Positions 4,983 through 5,034 of a stretch of 5,034 bases of DNA are shown piece after piece. This stretch comes from an uncultured Collinsella sp. Lineage in GTDB: Bacteria; Actinomycetota; Coriobacteriia; Coriobacteriales; Coriobacteriaceae. Numbering within the stretch: position 1 is the stretch's first letter; each line of letters starts with the position of its first letter. The stretch lies in contig CATXXC010000036.1 of the NCBI GenBank assembly GCA_958403385.1, positions 1 to 5,034 of the forward strand, given 5' to 3'. The notes under the pieces are model-generated. The model saw nothing but the letters and a program-made list of their open reading frames with translations. It was not told the origin of the DNA and ran no database searches. Made by a program: the position numbers and the translations under genes.

Positions 4983-5034
4983 GATCGCGTCGAAAATGTT
5001 GGTGTAAGGGTGACGCCCTAGCGCCCGTTTAACG
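4983..5034 (-). repeat. Right arm of the 52-bp perfect inverted repeat
   Basis: This is the exact reverse complement of 4-55 and runs to the last base of the window, so the true repeat may be longer. The identity with no mismatch over 52 bp points to recent duplication, gene-conversion-like homogenisation, or selection on the repeat. It does not coincide with the shorter hairpin repeat: that repeat directly abuts the left arm but lies 157 bp from the right arm. Confidence 0.9.

Noticed and set aside
4946..5032. 28-codon frame running into the right terminal repeat
   Set aside because: It has no ribosome binding site and consists mostly of repeat sequence; other frames across the same repeat are about equally open.
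1..5034. CRISPR array, tRNA or rRNA genes, insertion-sequence transposase
   Set aside because: I found no regularly spaced repeats, no tRNA-like cloverleaf and no rRNA sequence. No transposase or recombinase is encoded between the inverted repeats.

Overview
The window reads as a high-GC Gram-positive chromosome segment. A Coriobacteriia genus such as Collinsella is my best guess, from GC-rich codon use, strong AGGAGG-type ribosome binding sites, and intrinsic terminators with long GC stems. This is inference, not a database match. Two complete genes lie head to tail on the + strand, each with its own control region. Both ends of the window carry repeats.

Left end (1-238): a 52-bp arm (4-55) recurs inverted and perfect at 4983-5034. 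A short hairpin repeat follows (56-102), and its second copy lies inverted near the right end. The rest is gene-free.

Control region (239-508): a sigma-70-type promoter (TTGACT, 17 bp, CATACT) has a perfect palindrome in its spacer. Downstream is a 14-codon reading frame, MFTHQLNIISVVII, with its own ribosome binding site, then several competing hairpins and a strong intrinsic terminator placed before the next gene. This is the layout of a leader-peptide transcription attenuator responding to branched-chain amino acids.

Gene 1 (509-2398) is a 629-residue CstA-family membrane transporter (carbon starvation / pyruvate or peptide uptake family). It has highly biased codon use and ends at an intrinsic terminator (2438-2477). 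If the attenuator is real, uptake by this transporter would rise when isoleucine and valine are short. Pyruvate as precursor, or peptides as source, would make physiological sense.

Gene 2 (2583-4742) encodes about 719 residues: a small N-terminal folded domain, about 300 residues of charged low-complexity sequence with Arg/Gly-rich patches, and a C-terminal domain carrying VEN and GDIDREG motifs. These resemble the TOPRIM-like fold of JetD (Wadjet) and Spo11/TopoVI-A relatives. No jetA, jetB or jetC neighbour is visible.

Right end (4743-5034): a 137-bp palindromic element with 34-bp arms and an internal hairpin, then a featureless stretch and the second 52-bp arm. The window may be a whole contig broken at dispersed repeats, or an invertible or mobile unit; the sequence alone cannot decide.
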